A stretch of 64,000 nucleotides of DNA from Aricia agestis (Eukaryota; Arthropoda; Insecta; Lepidoptera; Lycaenidae): positions 12,732,501-12,796,500 of the forward strand of contig NC_056417.1 of assembly GCF_905147365.1 (NCBI RefSeq). The letters run 5' to 3'. The notes below the pieces were generated by a model. The model searched no databases and had not been told where the DNA came from. It worked only from the letters and a program-made list of their open reading frames with translations. Position numbers and translations under genes: made by a program. Below, in pieces: positions 47,456 to 59,991 of this stretch (position 1 is its first letter; each line of letters opens with the position of its first letter).

Positions 47456-50400
47456 CTGTAACAAAAACAAAACAATAATGAATTTCGTAACCGACATCGA
47501 CACTATAATGAGACGTCGTAAGACTGTGTTTTATCATTGTCTGATAGAATGAAAAAGTTTTTTAATATCTCCAAACACATTTTAAATTAGTAGTAATCAT
47601 ATGGTGGTAAGGTAAGGTGGGGTAAGTCAAACATAGTTTGCTGTTGGACAACATAAATCGAATTTTCTGACTAAACTGTTTGACCTATCTTTGAGCTGAC
47701 AATGACGTACTTACGACAAATTCTTATGTTTTTATAAAGTAATGAATAAATTCCAGTTGACGTGTTTTAAGCTTGTATAATTAAAAAAAAATGTAAGTAG
47801 TCTTCCCCCAGGAAATGGGGTAAGACTAACAGTAGCAAAATTTTGTATAAGATATGGACTTTATGCACTTTTCGAAACAAAATAATACTTCTTCAAATAT
47901 TTTCAATAAAATTTGAATTCTATTACCTTGAAATAATGTTCAGTTTTGCAGTATTTCTTTATTTTAACAACACTTACTTTTTAAAAGTACGACAATGTAA
48001 AAACTAAAAATGTAACATAGTAAACCTGTATAACGTACGGGGGAACAAGAATATAAATTTAGAAAAAAAGTAGTAATCAATCATACATGTTAAAGCAAGC
48101 AATTTAAAGACAAAAAGCCTTACAGTTGAATACTTCTGGCTATCAACAATTATTATTGTCACTTCTAGGGAGTTATTAATGTTTTCAATTAACCACAAAG
48201 TTCTGAGAAGGACAGTGACACACCCACTCAGTGAAAAAGTTGAGTCAATAATATTATACATACACACAAGTTCATGGTTGTTATAAAACCAGATATTCCC
48301 TTGATTAGTATCTGAGTCACAATCGAGTGGTAAAATTTGAGAAATATTATAAAATCCAGTAATTAATATTGTCATTTGGTTTCAAAACTCAAGTTGTTTT
48401 CAATTATTTTTATTGAAGCAAGCGCAACAATATTACTTTTTACAAGAAACTTGGAAATCTACTTGGAAAAGTAATGATTATAAACAAAACTTTAGGGGGA
48501 TATTGGATTATCATATATATTGGATCCGAGATCATTGAGTCAATGATATTGGATAATGTAATGTAGACATATGATTCATTTCTTCCTTGATCATAGATTT
48601 TTGATATTTGCTGAGAGATTGGATCCAATACGGTCATAGAAATAGGTGTTGCCAGTTATTTAATATAAAAAAGAGTTTTTAATTTCTTGTTCGTTAATAT
48701 GTTTCAAATGATGTAATGTAATTATTTTTCTAATTATATACTTGGATAATCTTGCTGAAATAACAAAAAACAAGCCATATTTAAAATGAGGATGTCTTTT
48801 GACAAATAAAATTCTCTGAGATCTAGTAATACTGACGTCAATACCTGTCAGCGTTAGTGCTCTCCATTGGCTATTGAAACCACATATGACGTAAAATAGG
48901 ATCAATGAAATATGATAATGTAATACGCAGATATGATCAAATGATCATATATATTGGATTCTATATTATATTATCATAGAAATGATCCAATATAAATGAT
49001 AATGTAATACCCCCCTTAAACAATGTTGATTAATGATTTATAATGAACTTTTTTTTTCTTTTCTAAACTAATGATAATTAAAAAGTATATTTACCTAAAG
49101 AAACCCTGCTCATAATGAAGTCTGACCGACGTGGGACCTCGCTCTGTCTGTGTGGAGAGTGAGAATATGAAATTCCGGTCTCCCGAGTCTCTGACGAGGA
49201 AGGCACCAACACTTGCATCCTTCAAAAGATTCCTCGCCCCCTGGAAAATAAAACCAATTTTGTTATTTTACCATGAAGTAAACAGTAATTTGAAACAGGT
49301 TTCATGGCAAGTTAATTAGCACAAACTTGTCAAATACTTTAACATATTTTACAAGTTTTGTCTTGCTATAAATATATTATATTTTTATGTTAGCATTGAG
49401 ATTTTCTGAGACAAATACAGATAGTGACAAATTTTCATAATGATCCTAAGAATCTGCTTGTAAGAGCATCACAGACTGTAAAGATAAGGCTTATAATTAA
49501 CTGATCACCAGAAATAGTAACATTTCACAGACAAAAATAGTAAACAATCACCAAAATACAGACCACCATTTTAATGTAAAATGATAACCAAAGATTTAAC
49601 ATCTTAAAACCAAAAATAGTAAATGATCACCAAAATAAGTAAATGATCACCAACATTATCATTTTAATGTAAAATGATCACCAAAGATTTATTATCTCGC
49701 TATCCTATTTATGAAAAATGACTCCAAATAAATCATTGTTACTTAAACCAAAAGTATTAAACGATAACCAACATTATATGTTAGCATTTTAATGTAAAAT
49801 TTTAACCAAATATATTTTTATTTAGCAAAGTATCTAGTAAAGAGAAGAAGACATATAGACGGGCAGACATACATCGAAGTCTTAGTAAAAGAGTCCCGTT
49901 TGTACTCTTTGGGTACGGAACCCTAAAAGAGGGACTCTATTACTGAGACTTCTATGTCTGTCCATCTGTCCGTCTGTCTGTCTATCTCTAGGGCTTAGGC
50001 TGTATCTCAAGAACCACTCCAGCTAGACTTCTAAAAATTTCACAGATTGTGTATATCTGTTGCAAGTACTAAAACAAAATAAAATTATTATTTAAGGGGG
50101 GCATACAAAAACACAATTTTAGGTCTAATTTTGTTTTATAACGGTACGGAACTCTCCATGTCCGACTCACACTTCGCCGACTATTTTGTTAATAATATTC
50201 TTGGTACATGTTTTGTCAATCATAGTGATTTATTTGGACAAAAATATCGCATTGATTTGCTCACAAGGATTTGGTGATCATTTACTATATTTGGTGATCA
50301 TTTACTATATTTAGTGATCATTTACTATATTTGGTGATCATTTACTATATATTTGGTGGTCATTTACTATATTTGGTGATCATTTACTTTATTTGGTGAT

Positions 50401-52336
50401 CATTTACTATATTTGGTGTTCGATTACAATTTGAAGTGTTGTCATGACTAAAATAGCTGGTAGTATTGCAATTTTAGACTTTATTTTTTTGGTGTTAATT
50501 ATCTTTTTTTGGTAAACAAGTTTAGGGTATCAGTGCATTCTTTGGTGGTCATTATATTTGTTCCCTAAAGATAACAGCTACATTCATTTATTCTGAGATA
50601 AGTACATAATATTTTATATTAAAGTTCATAGACAAAAATATGAATATAATATGACTATCTGTGATGGCCCATTACTTTAAAGCCGTCAACTAAGTAATAA
50701 TAAATAAAGAAAAAAACACACCTGCCAGTCAAGGTTCCCATAATACCATCCGGATAATCTTAAAGCTCTTAATGTATCTGCTAGCCTTCTTAGTTCATCA
50801 TTGTACGGTGAAGGTATTAACGGTGACGATGGAGTGTAGAGTGGTGAGTGTGGCAAGTAAGTCGGCTGGATGGTTAATGTCGGAGTCAGGGGTGTCACAG
50901 GTGACTGCACGTGTTTGGAGCATGCCAGCGACACTCGCAGCTCATGTTTGCAGTTGGGACAGCATGCAACGCCAGTCGACCAGTTGCTAAGTGGGACCCC
51001 CACTTCAACACACGCATCTAGAACAAATAAAGTATACAAATTAATATTAAAACCAAGATTTATTTGTGTGTCACTTAGGGCCAGTTTCACCACTTCCAGA
51101 TAAGTGACGAATAGGCTATCCACCAATTAACTTGACAGATTAAGTATGGAGAATCTTTCAAAAAGTTGTGAATAGCCTATTCGACACTTTATCAGATAGT
51201 GGTGAAACAGGCCCTAAATATTTTATAATGTTTAGATATTATTTAAATATTTTATAATGTTTAGATATAAATTACCCATATTTTGGGACAGGGGGGGGGG
51301 GGCAAAACAGGTTTTGTTCGCTCCTGAATTATAATATTATGCATAATGGGCATTTGTGATGGTTGGTGACATAACATCAAGATTCACATGTTACTAAGTT
51401 ATTGTAATGTCTGAAGTCATTGATCCTAGGAATAAAAGGAAAGCAAATTTTGTCCTCAATTTAATTGTATATTTTTAAATTAAATCATGTTTTATCAAGG
51501 TTTACACTTTATAATGCCACCATAAGGAAAAAGGAATATAATGGTTGGACTAAAAGAAACGGGGCATGGAATTTTTTTTTTGTCAACATTTTAACCTCTT
51601 ATAACCACCTTTCTTTTGATCTGTCATGTAACATCAGCCTAGTACCGCTCAAGGTCACCTAAATATTGCAATTGTATTGAAATGTGTACCTATGGTACAC
51701 TTTTTTGGCAAGTATTGTGGAGCATGTTTTTTGAATGAGTTACTTTTCCTTAGTTTCTATTATTCGTAGATTAAAAGCGTCTTTTTTCCTCACGACGGCA
51801 GTGCGAAATATGCTTTTCAGTGTATTTACTACTAATAAAATATACTTTACAGCTAGGTATACTTTTCTAGATTTGTATGTTATGGCTAGGGATCAGCACC
51901 TTTATTGTTATAGAATTCATCAATTTAATTCTGAGCCTTAAATTATTTACAAGGAACCCAATTTAACAAAAACTGTCTTAAGTCGCGATAAGCGATTTCG
52001 TGAAAAGATAAGACGAAAAAGTTAATAACCTAAGATTCTGATAAACTAACGCCAGTGCGTTTCCTTGAATCGAGTAATGAAGCATCACCGTCAGACGTAG
52101 TTTTTATCGTAATTCTACGTAATATCGATTATGATAAGCTGTCTTTCTTGAATAATTCAAGAGTTTATATTTAACGTGAAATGTCTGCGCGTTGATAAAA
52201 TGGACCAAATGTTTTCTAAAACGTAAGTTATTTTAGGAATCGAGTATTTTCGAAAATGCTCACTTTGTGACGGCAGTCTCGTTGCTATAGTCATGTTTAG
52301 AGGAGTAAGCTTTTCACGCTTTTCCAATAAACACAT
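47128..52336 (-). CDS. SOCS: SOCS2/CISH-like suppressor of cytokine signalling, 4 exons
   Basis: Exons in order: 52336-52264, 51017-50722, 49240-49095, 47455-47128; phases agree, 843 nt, 280 residues. N-terminal region with CCPNCKHELRV and a Pro/Ser/Thr stretch, SH2 domain (about 112-215: GWYYGNLDWQ, GAFLVRDSGDRNFIFSLS with the phosphotyrosine-binding Arg 140), SOCS box (232-280) with Cul5-box LPLP and C-terminal YLGEYPYSI. SOCS proteins are induced by JAK/STAT signalling and, as Elongin B/C-Cul5 ubiquitin ligase adaptors, damp it. The normally conserved Cys of the BC box is Ser (LLHLSRLAV). Exon 1 is the least certain: its ATG and donor (A|GTGAGC) were chosen because they give the right phase. 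Confidence 0.85.
48495..49015. mobile_element. MITE in SOCS intron 3, TTA duplication
   Basis: GGGGGATATTGGATTATCAT and the complement of AATGATAATGTAATACCCCC; TTA at 48492-48494 and 49016-49018. The TATTGGATCC word recurs through the element. Confidence 0.8.
49095..49240 (-). CDS. SOCS: SOCS exon 3: SH2 core
   Basis: Residues 124-171 with FLVRDS and the SLSTQTERGPTSVRLHYEQG strands. Acceptor TTTTCCAG, donor AG|GTAAAT, phase 2. Confidence 0.93.
49490..50560. mobile_element. Foldback-like element with GGTGATCATTTACTAT arrays
   Basis: The left side has repeated AGTAAATGATCACCAAA words; the right side (50269-50430) has eight tandem 20-bp units ATTTGGTGATCATTTACTAT in the opposite orientation. 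A GGGTTCCGTA repeat (49905-50180) lies between. It fills SOCS intron 2. Confidence 0.7.
50269..50430. repeat. 20-bp tandem repeat, eight units
   Basis: Units ATTTGGTGATCATTTACTAT with single changes (GGTGGTC, TACTTT, TTTAGTG) and one AT insertion. Not CRISPR: no spacers. Confidence 0.9.
50722..51017 (-). CDS. SOCS: SOCS exon 2
   Basis: Residues 25-123. Begins after acceptor TTGTTCTAG with ACVEVGVPLSNWSTG and carries the Cys motif and Pro-rich part to GWYYGNLDWQ. Donor CAG|GTGTGT. Confidence 0.88.
51078..51214. mobile_element. MITE with GGGCCAGTTTCACCAC ends
   Basis: GGGCCAGTTTCACCACTTCC and the complement of AGTGGTGAAACAGGCCC; TA on both sides (51076-51077, 51215-51216). It lies about 60 bases upstream of the SOCS exon 2 acceptor. 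Confidence 0.85.
52264..52336 (-). CDS. SOCS: SOCS exon 1 (tentative)
   Basis: Residues 1-24 (MCLLEKREKLTPLNMTIATR) from the ATG at 52336. Donor A|GTGAGC. The frame continues upstream with no ATG and downstream to a stop at 52157 if unspliced. A second ATG 14 codons later (52294) could be used instead. Confidence 0.55.
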
Positions 52337-52629
52337 TGACTGAACAGTTTTTGGTGGACTGTCGCTCGTTCCACCGGCCTGCTTCCTGGAGGCCACGGTT
52401 TGGTACAGCTTCAACACGATATTAAACTTTCAAATCCAATGGGCACTGAACAGTGAACACACCGAATCACTTTTGGTAGATTCCATCCGAATTCCAATTT
52501 GTATAAGGCACAATTGCAGGTAGCACTGTATTAAACAATCCGAATGACTTCACTAACTTAACTATGTTTAAATTAAGTACCTTTTAAACATTTAAAATAA
52601 TGTTTAAAACGGAAAAGTTAAAATAAACT

Positions 52630-52870
52630 AGTGTCTCGTAAAACACAAGCATGCACGACGGCGGATCGCGAACGAATGAAACAAAAACCGAAAACGAATT
52701 ACGAAACGTCCGTCAGTACAAGCTCAGTCGACAGTCGTCAAATGAACGAGACGCGCTCGCTGCGGAGCGGAGAGCTGGCGAATAGAGAGCGGCGACTAGA
52801 GTGACTATTCTATCGGCCGAACTCAAGACTTGATTATGAAACCCGAATGTTCATAACTTCCGAGAACTCA
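52630..52870 (-). promoter_or_regulatory. Putative SOCS promoter with STAT-type site
   Basis: A CpG-richer patch (52660-52830) about 300-500 bases upstream of the SOCS start. At 52858-52866 is TTCCGAGAA, a perfect TTC-N3-GAA STAT92E-type site. SOCS genes are usual STAT targets. One such match by chance in 1 kb is not rare. Confidence 0.4.
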
Positions 52871-54036
52871 TTTACCAAGACATTCAAATTCCAGCTATCG
52901 TTATTTGTTTGCTGTTTTTATGGCTTCATGAAATAAATTACAATTAACAACTATCCGTTTTAGTTTTTTTAATGACATTTAATCTAAACTAAAAGGTACT
53001 GCAGCAGATAAACGTACCACGGCCTACCATAATAGTTACCTAACATTCATAGCATTCATCTTATAATAAAAATATTATGCGATTTTTAAATGGATAGTAG
53101 TACTTAATAATAATAATACTGAAATAATACGGATAGTAGCATACTGAAATTAATTTCAAGTTACTTATTTAATGTATTTAACGCATTACTTTCGTAAATA
53201 AAATATTATCAAATTTTAAGATATTAAGAAGCCCTATACATTGCATTTACTTATATTAGAAGTTAGAACATAAAATTATATAAATAAAAAATGAAAACAT
53301 TATATTTTTGTTAGCAACTTATTTAAAAGCAGACGCAGGTGTTCATTTTGCATTCGAAATTTAAACGTGCCATAGAGCGTATTCTCCGTACCGGTCTTAT
53401 ATTTGGCGTTCTCGGAATCTCCTACCTGCGCCGACGCTTTCACAACACATCTGCTGTTACAAAATTTGGCCTCAAAGTTAATACAGCTGCGTACATTTTT
53501 TGTTTTGATCAAAATGTTTGTAGTGCAAAAATATAAGGCAAATATAATATTTATTAAGAAGGTATGTGATATTGTGGCGGATATCAATATTCAATTAAGT
53601 ACATAAATATTATAATGTCATATACTTACTTACCTAATGTAGTCTGAAATATGTAGATTCTAATCTAACGGTAAAAATTATTGGCGCTAAGTATAAGGTA
53701 AAGGTTAATACTATAATAATAATAATTTACTTGTTATGAATAATAAGTAAATAAGCATCGGTCGATTAGCTTACACTAGTTGGTAAACTCAAAGCAACGA
53801 CGAAACGAAAAGTACGCGACAGCTGCTGCTCAATGCTAAGGTTTTAAATCCAAGTTATTATTATCTATTTTCAAGGAGACTGGTATTTACTGTAATGGTA
53901 AATGACATTAAATTTTTATGGCCCCATAAATCAACACTGATTGTTGTACGTTTAAACGGTTTAAAAACGGCAGCTGCTTGAAAAGCTGTTCCCCGAGTGA
54001 AGAGGCATATGGTCACATTATTGTAGTGTAATTGCT
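52871..54036. other. Intergenic, no gene seen
   Basis: AT-rich. Short open frames at 53300-53600 on both strands overlap one another and show no domain or codon pattern. Confidence 0.45.
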
Positions 54037-54576
54037 AAAAAACCGGCCAAGTGCGAGTCGGACTCGCGCACCGAGGGTTCCGTACAAACCTGCAAGGTTT
54101 ACAAAGTTCGTTCATTACGACAATCGAGTCATAACTATGGTATTTTTATTGCAAATACCTCTACGCGTTTATGAGGAAATGGGTAGTAAGTTTAAAATTA
54201 TTAAAAAAATATATATTATGTGATGTAACTAAAAATTTATGGTTTTCGTAATTTTTCCTTTATCTATGCTATAAGACGTTGCTTCGTACCAAATTTCAAG
54301 ATTCTGAGTTCACGGGAAGCACCCTGTAGGTTTTGATTCCCTTGCAAGTGTCGAAAATTTGCGGCATAAACGGCTGTATCTTTTGATTGCGTTGGCTTAG
54401 AAGTTTGATTTTTTCACAGCTTCAAGGGACAGTAGACTTGAGTAATTGATATAAATTTCAGCTTCATACCTCCACGCGTTCCCGAGAAAAAGGGTCTTGA
54501 CAGACGGACAGACGGACAACAAAGTGATCCTATAAGGGTTCCGTTTTTTCCTTTTGAGGTACGGAACCCTAAAAAA
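54037..54576. mobile_element. GGGTTCCGTA/CCGGCCAAGTGCGAGT repeat, full-length copy
   Basis: Starts AAAAAACCGGCCAAGTGCGA and GTCGGACTCGCGCACCGAGG, ends GGTACGGAACCCTAAAAAA, so the last part partly mirrors the GGGTTCCGTA near the start. Contains CAGACGGACAGACGGACA. Non-coding, 540 bp; it gives the complete consensus for the pieces elsewhere. Confidence 0.8.
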
Positions 54577-56340
54577 CTATATACCTAAATGGAGAACCGA
54601 GGAATAGTATAGAGTATAGACAGTGGTGTCAAAAGTTTTTATTAAATGACCCGTCACATAATTTTTATTACTAACTCGTACAGAGTAAGTAATAGCAAAT
54701 CGCTTAATAATAAATAGATATTTTAATAATAGACGTAATTGACTTATTTCATACAAAGCTACTACACTCAATTCCAACAAAAATATTTTTCCAACAGGAT
54801 TTAGCCAGAAATAATCTGCCTGACCTTTACAGAACTAGTGTTGTAGCTTCAATTTCCTTCCACCAAATAGGTCATACTCTTTGAAGATGTGAGCCTAATA
54901 TATTTTAGGAGGTCAGTTACTAGCAAGTACAATACGTAAACCGATTTCGATTCAGTGCGAGTACCGTTGTTCCGAGTACTTCTTTGTTGACCAAAAACCT
55001 CTTAACGGTTCCGGGAAGTAACTTAAAGTGGGTGAAGACTGAGGAATGAGAGAGGTACTTTGAAGACTATAATATAGTTTACCCGAGGTTATTAACAGAA
55101 AGGTTTGAGAATTAGAAGAAAAGTGGGATTAAGCTAGGATAAGAACTGACTATAATTAATATAGTTCTAGGATTAACACAAAAAATTATAAAAGTATGGA
55201 AGTAAATGTAACATACTATAACTACATAGAAATTACTTTGGTGTATGAAAAATAATTTCAATGTTAAATGTATGTTTAATGTTAAGTCACTAACTAAGGG
55301 ACTTCTAGGAACCGCTTACAACGTAAACACTCAGGCCGTTGGCCGCAGAAGATTTCCATTATATATAAGTAAATAATTTGAATATTATAAATTAATTTAT
55401 ACAATTATTTGTAATAATCATTATTTCACTAGAATCATAAATTATATTTTTCTTTACTGAAGATTGCAATGTATCTTTAAGATACGACATTATGACTGGA
55501 CTTGACTGGGGTTTGAAGTCATGACGCTCAAGAGCAAGCTGCAATTTTTCGTATTTTTATCTCTCCCGTTAACAATGTACATTGCGCACGCACCTAAAAC
55601 TAATTTTATTATGCATTTGACGGGGAAGTTTTTGACTATCGATCACAACTTAATTATAATCGTGGTTTTCCCACACAGAGCACACTAATATAGTTACTAG
55701 CTCACAAACATAATATGAACCCGATGCCAAAAACGCCACGATGAGCCTACGTGGATTGTGGTTATTTCACTACATACATAATATATTATGGCAATAGGCA
55801 ACCTCAACCACAAACAATTTTGCTGCTTTAATAAAGATCGAAACTAAAGCTACCTACTCAAAATATAACAAATTACTCCAGGCATATTTTTAAGCTTTGG
55901 AAATCGGAAGTAAGTTTAAAACTGCATATTATATGATAATATTATATCTCTTCGTTCTGCATCGTAAATACATTTTATCTGCACTCCGTACATTGTATTG
56001 TACTCGTATGCTGTCGCTAAGGCGTTTTCTTGAAAGTCGTGAATGACGATATCTTTCCGAGAACAGCCTTTGTCGCTATTTCTGTAGCTAATGCACGGAT
56101 ATAATTGCTAAGGTGTAAATTCTACGCCTCTGTATACTCGGAAAGGTGATTAATAATTTCGTAGGTTGGTTGTGAGTTATGACACGGCCGTCGTTTCGAA
56201 ACGATAAAAAATTAACAGTTAAAAACTGTTCTTCTAAACAATTGAACTTAATCGAATTTTTAAACCTTTCATGATTAAATAAAAATCTACTTTAAGTAAA
56301 ATAATATTTAGGTGCACCGTCACTGAGGTAGTAAGTATTA
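54577..56340. other. Intergenic, no gene seen
   Basis: No coding frame, RNA gene or clear repeat recognised in this AT-rich stretch. Confidence 0.45.
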
Positions 56341-56500
56341 TGGAGGCTCTCGACATAGGCGAACGCGTTGGCCAACGCGTCTGCAGACGCGTTGGCCCAA
56401 TGTGTAGAACAGGCGTTCGCGCGTTGGCCGTAGGTATTTAGACGTTGGCCGACGCGTCTGCGAGCTTGCCGCGCGGGCAGTTATTAGTCGAGAGCCGCCA
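56341..56500. mobile_element. Harbinger-like MITE, TTA duplication
   Basis: TGGAGGCTCTCGAC and GTCGAGAGCCGCCA are inverted ends; TTA at 56338-56340 and 56501-56503. The middle repeats GACGCGTTGGCC words in both directions. Confidence 0.85.
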
Positions 56501-57146
56501 TTATGTACTAGAGCAGCTATTGCGAACAAAAAACATGTCGCAACTCGCACTTGAGGCATGAGCGGGGTGGGAGACGGGGCGGTGATTGCTATAGATCAGT
56601 ACCGCAGAAGTGACACAGTTTAGTGCCTACACTCGAATGAATGCAGAATCTATTTGAGTAAATGGATAAAATAAAAATAAAAATTCACTTTTTATAAAAT
56701 TTATAATTAATATGGATCCATAGTCCACTATAGCTAATTACCTTATTTAAATTACTTAAATATTTTCAAATATGTACCATAATAAAATTATTATAATGTA
56801 CGGATGTATAATGTACGTAATATTTTAAAAAATTTATTACCAAAATACAAACTCGTCTACGTGAGTAGGTACTTCATTCATCGTCGTCTTATCATAGATC
56901 TGTATTCTGCCTACATTACACTCTGAATCTACTACCTTATGACAATGCAAAATGGCACGCGTCTTCGCCTAGTAATTGAATGTTCGTATTTTAATTGAAA
57001 ATAATTAAATAAGAATGCTAATACCGATGAAATGTTATTCCGTTGCATTTGGAAGTGTTACTGGAATCATTTTTGCAGTATCTTAACCCACAACTAGGCA
57101 TTTTTGCGGCCTTTTTTTGGTTTCGTTTTTGATTGTGGTACGTCTG

Positions 57147-57319
57147 GGCCTGTAGACAAGTGGCAAAGCGCTAACGCTAACGCTACCGCTAGCGCTACAA
57201 AATGTATGCGATTTGACATAAGTCATCGCTTCGCTAGCGAATACTAATGTCAAATCCATACATTTTGTAGCGCTAGCGTTAACGTTAGCGTAAGCGTTTT
57301 GCCCCTTGTCTACGGGGGC
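57147..57319. mobile_element. MITE GTAGACAAGT family, good copy
   Basis: GTAGACAAGTGGCAAAGCGC and the complement of GCGTTTTGCCCCTTGTCTAC, followed inside by GCTAACGCTAACGCTA words and TGTCAAATC. Nearly the whole element folds on itself around TTCGCTAGCGAA. Confidence 0.85.
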
Positions 57320-59115
57320 TGGCGCGCAGAAGAGCTCGCGGGCGACTAAGTGCACTGCTGCTATATAGATTATGTTGAATGTGACCAAGCATTGCGTTGC
57401 GTTGTCGAGTCTAGTACGTAGTATATACTATGTCAGTGGGCACCGTGCAGCTTTTTTATTAAGTAATTTTATTTATTACCAAACCATTGTCTCCTATACA
57501 CTTTGTTTATTAAAATATTATGTATTAAACATAACCAAAGTAAAAAATTTAACAAGATATTATTAAACTATAATATATTAAACATAATAAGAATGATAGA
57601 TCTTTTCGAAGTGTCCTACGAATACCAAGAAATGTAAGACCTGACAAAGCGAATTATGAAGGCTTAGATAGAGTATTAGATACCTAACATCTAACATAAA
57701 CACTATTCACTATGGTCTATGCAGTATGCACGTCTAGACTCTAGACTCGAGACTCTACTTGGATCTTGGACTATTAGTCACGAATGGAGCGATAACAGAA
57801 AATCGTGACACATACACACTACTTCCTAATTTTATCGCAATATAAATTATCTATCAATTTAGAAATATGAATAGTTATAAATTATTACGTTCAGAAAGTT
57901 AGAACTTCCATCAGCATTAGAATCACTTCATAGACTTTAGAGGTAAATTATCATTGGTCTATCCGTGTTAGGAAAATGATTAGATCGAGCTAAAATGTCG
58001 GTTCATTAATCATAATAATTTATAATAGATGTGAGAAAAGTAAAAATGATTGGAAATGATATTGTGAGGTCCGCACACGATTCCGTTGTCATGAGTACGG
58101 AGCACGGAGTCACGGAGGACAGCGCATGACTTCGTTAGTAATCATTGTAATGCGCCGTTTTATCGTTTGATTGTTATTTATTCTAAGCTCATATGCATCA
58201 AATAAAGTAAATTCCTAAATTATTGTAAGCGAGGTAAGAAACGTCATGAAACGTCTTGAAAAATTATTAAATTACCAATAATTAAAAGTTTTGAGAACCC
58301 TGACCGGATGTTGCACTGAACGAAATCAACCGGAAATTCTTTTCGAAATAAATAAGTACTTTTATTAAGACCGGGCTGTCAAAAATATCACAACACGCTA
58401 GCCCCGTCTACACACCCCGCTATCCTCCAATCGTGATAAATTGATAATATTATGATTCCAAGAATCGTGCCCGCGTGAATTGTACTTTGCATTGCAGCTA
58501 ACAGAGAACAATATCGCGTTCACTTGTCGCCTAGCACGAAAGTAAAGGCATAGTAAAAGGAGGGTCGTAAGTCCAAAAAATGTTTTTGATGATTACTTTA
58601 AAAATTAAATATGTACACAATACACATACCTACTAATATTTCCTTTACACTACAAAAAATATAACTATCGAGTCAAAATAAGTGAATCGTGTTTTCCGTT
58701 AGGCTAATATCAGATAAATATACAATGATTAAATAAATCTCAATTTTATTTAAGTACTTAAGTCAATCGTCTTCCGGGATCGTAATACTTATTAGAAAAC
58801 TAAGTAAAATTTGGCAGCCCGCTCATGTCTTTATTTTTATAACGAAGCAAAACTACAAACGCAGTAAGTAAATCAAATATCAATTTAACTAGAACACTAA
58901 AACATAATTTTAGCGTAAATGTTGTACTAGGAAATGTCGCGATGCAATGTACAAACATTTCTCGAGAACTCTCCATTAAAACCTGAGTCACAGGGCTAAG
59001 GTTAGCAACACGGTTTATTTTTAGTTAACCGGCCTTGCCGCAGCGGAAAAAGTAAAAACAAGGAACTGTATCTCATCAATATGACACAGGACTTTCCTTA
59101 GTGCCTTTATATTAT
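57320..59115. other. Intergenic, no gene seen
   Basis: AT-rich; nothing supportable beyond short low-complexity words. Confidence 0.45.
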
Positions 59116-59300
59116 GGCTGGTTTTATAGTTATGCGTTTCGCAGCGCCGTTGGAGCGCGCGCGTTCAAAGCTGTAACAAACGTATGGACGAACGGCGCTG
59201 CTCAAGCGCGCGACTTTAAAACGCAACTACTACCCCCATACATCTTCGAACGCGCGGCGCTCCGACGGCGCTGCCGAAACGCGTGACTGTAAAACCAGCC
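59116..59300. mobile_element. MITE with GGCTGGTTTTA ends
   Basis: GGCTGGTTTTATAGTTATGC and the complement of GCGTGACTGTAAAACCAGCC, with GCGCCGTTGGAGCGC/GCGCTCCGACGGCGC inside. TAT on both sides. Confidence 0.8.
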
Positions 59301-59582
59301 TATATTTTATCGATTTAAGTTCTAACTTTTCTCTTCGCAGGAATTATAATATGTATACTTACCTAATTACCTAGTGGCTAATTTGGTAAACTTTTCACTC
59401 GCTGACAGAGTAAAGTCGTAATTCGAATTGACGATAATCATAGAGGAATATGTCTGGTCTCTGCTATAATACATATTATTATAGTAGGGGACGGGAGGGT
59501 GCTATTTGTGTAGTCACTCGAGCGCCATGGAGACCTAGTAGTTGTTTTTCATTAGGTACAGTACAGCTGATTAAAAAAAAAT

Positions 59583-59950
59583 AAGGCCGGCCCGGCCTCT
59601 CATAGAAAACAAGAAATGGAACAGCAGCAGAAGAAATGGAAAGGGCGTAAGCGACAAAATGGTTTTTGTCGCGTAATTTAAAAACCATAAATATATTTCG
59701 TATAAGCTATGGGCACATTAAAGTGTATAGTATGCTTGATCCAATCTATGTACATTTGGAAGCTTAAATTAGGGATTGAATAATTATTATGTGTTATAAA
59801 AGTTGACCAATCGTGTTATGGTATGGGTAAGTAATTCAAAGACAAAGACATGATGAATACTGACAATAAACTTTATTTCTTAGTTTTAGTCATTACTCAT
59901 TAATGAGAAAAATCGATATCGCTACAGCCAAATTATCAAGGCGTCGCCTT
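59583..59950. repeat. Duplicated segment, copy 1
   Basis: CGGCCTCTCATAGAAAACAA, AGCGACAAAATGGTTTTTGT, GTTGACCAATCGTGTTATG and GCCAAATTATCAAGGCGTC occur in the same order and strand at 63180-63555. Copy 1 has an extra AACAGCAGCAGAAGAAATGG. Confidence 0.85.
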
Positions 59951-59991
59951 AACTAAATCACTGGCGTGGTTTGGGCCGTGTTTACAACTAA

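Noticed and set aside
50269..50430. CRISPR-like array
   Set aside because: Units are directly adjacent with no spacers, and the genome is eukaryotic.
51290..51302. Run of G (and the run of C near 10124) as a functional motif
   Set aside because: Simple homopolymers, prone to sequencing length error; no conserved context seen.
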